A stretch of 64,000 nt of DNA, from assembly GCF_020085105.1 (NCBI RefSeq), contig NC_058042.1, forward strand, positions 12,833,001-12,897,000, written 5' to 3'. Below are positions 63,821 through 64,000 of this stretch, in pieces; the stretch's first letter is position 1, and the number at the start of each line of letters is the position of its first letter. Made by a program: the position numbers and the translations under genes. The notes under the pieces were generated by a model. It saw only the letters and a list, made by a program, of their open reading frames with translations, made no database searches and was not told the DNA's origin. This DNA comes from Siniperca chuatsi (taxonomy: Eukaryota; Chordata; Actinopteri; Centrarchiformes; Sinipercidae).

Positions 63821-64000
63821 CTTATTTAAATCTGTTGTTCTGTTCTGTGAAACACAGCTTCCTGTTTGGAAGTCTCCGCGTGTTGTACCTCCTGGCCCAG
63901 GTCCTGGTCTCTCTGGCTGCTGTGCTGCTGCTGTGTTTGTTACTCAAATCATTCCTGATTGGACCCTATTACAAGAAACTGCATGCTGAGAGCAAAGGCA
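58811..64000 (+). CDS. tmco3: Transmembrane and coiled-coil domain protein 3 (CPA2-type exchanger), N-terminal part
   Basis: Nine coding exons are in the window: 58811-59068 (acceptor probably after 58796), 59982-60149, 61019-61198, 61357-61557, 61715-61843, 61971-62063, 62454-62640, 63617-63734, and 63858 onward, cut at 64000. That is ~492 of an expected ~677 residues. Order: signal peptide [19 protein letters not shown], a lumenal coiled-coil region ([33 protein letters not shown]), then membrane segments of the Na+/H+-antiporter (KefB/CPA2) domain from ~residue 270, with [34 protein letters not shown] and [10 protein letters not shown]. It is predicted to exchange monovalent cations for protons; the human protein is linked to corneal disease. 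Introns 6 and 7 end in (TG)n directly before the acceptor. An in-frame upstream ATG at 58679 lies before the acceptor and is not used in this model. Confidence 0.95.
59350..59695. mobile_element. Teleost 'agttgcagcc / aataatcg' repeat, copy B (full length)
   Basis: Runs from CACCTAACAATTATTTTCAT to CACCTAATTGTTTCAGCTCTA in tmco3 intron 1, ~345 bp. Interior phrases TGTCAGAAAATAGTGAAAAA, TTTCCCAGAGCCC and GAGAATATTTGGCATTTTTG are shared with copies A and C. Terminal halves are inverted relative to each other, as in a hAT-type MITE. Confidence 0.6.
60365..60642. mobile_element. Teleost 'agttgcagcc / aataatcg' repeat, copy C
   Basis: Starts GGGCTGCATCTAACAGTTTT and ends GAATAATTGTTTCATCTCTA in tmco3 intron 2. 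Same orientation as copy B, ~670 bp away, more diverged. Confidence 0.55.
62420..62450 (+). repeat. (TG)n tract forming the tmco3 intron 6 acceptor region
   Basis: About 15 TG units directly followed by TAG|GTATGG, the exon 7 acceptor (exon start 62454). Confidence 0.95.
63561..63612 (+). repeat. (TG)n tract forming the tmco3 intron 7 acceptor region
   Basis: About 26 TG units ending in TGACAG|GTGAT, the exon 8 acceptor (exon start 63617). Confidence 0.95.
63779..63820 (+). repeat. (CA)n microsatellite in tmco3 intron 8
   Basis: About 20 CA units in a 123-nt intron, 38 bp before the exon 9 acceptor. Confidence 0.95.

Overview
The window is nuclear DNA of a ray-finned fish, probably a percomorph teleost. 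The protein families, compact intron-rich genes, abundant (CA)n and GATA microsatellites and several teleost-type interspersed repeats support this; the species cannot be read from the sequence. Seven protein-coding genes could be resolved exon by exon, and the codon phase agrees across every junction.

Layout from left to right. (1) 1-4440: the 5' part of tgfbrap1 (minus strand, running off the left edge), then a divergent promoter region split by a 947-bp pogo-like element. (2) 6121-15758: cul4a (plus, 20 coding exons, 757 aa), including an AT-AC intron of the minor (U12) spliceosome. (3) 18468-24144: lamp1 (plus, 9 exons, 416 aa). (4) 26081-36969: grtp1 (minus, 8 exons, 351 aa), whose largest intron holds a decayed L1-type LINE. 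(5) 40837-47943: adprhl1 (minus), a 358-aa ARH2 pseudo-hydrolase plus a predicted 1073-aa form that splices to a separate 2.15-kb terminal exon. (6) 52110-55784: dcun1d2 (minus, 259 aa). (7) 56.8 kb to the right edge: tmco3 (plus, first nine coding exons, cut by the window end).

From cul4a to tmco3 the order and orientation match human chromosome 13q34 as I know it (CUL4A, LAMP1, GRTP1, ADPRHL1, DCUN1D2, TMCO3). tgfbrap1 is on human chromosome 2, so the cul4a-tgfbrap1 junction marks a rearrangement between lineages. Functionally the block mixes ubiquitin/neddylation genes (cul4a and the cullin-neddylation co-factor dcun1d2) with endolysosomal genes (tgfbrap1/CORVET, lamp1, the Rab-GAP grtp1, and the putative exchanger tmco3) and the heart-associated pseudoenzyme gene adprhl1.

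The most interesting points are in the splicing architecture: an AT-AC intron in cul4a, GC-AG introns in adprhl1 and dcun1d2, a stop codon that doubles as a splice donor in adprhl1 and would unlock a large uncharacterised tail, a dcun1d2 first exon coding only for methionine, and (TG)n microsatellites placed directly at splice sites of grtp1 and tmco3. I see no bacterial-type operon, CRISPR array or convincing RNA gene.
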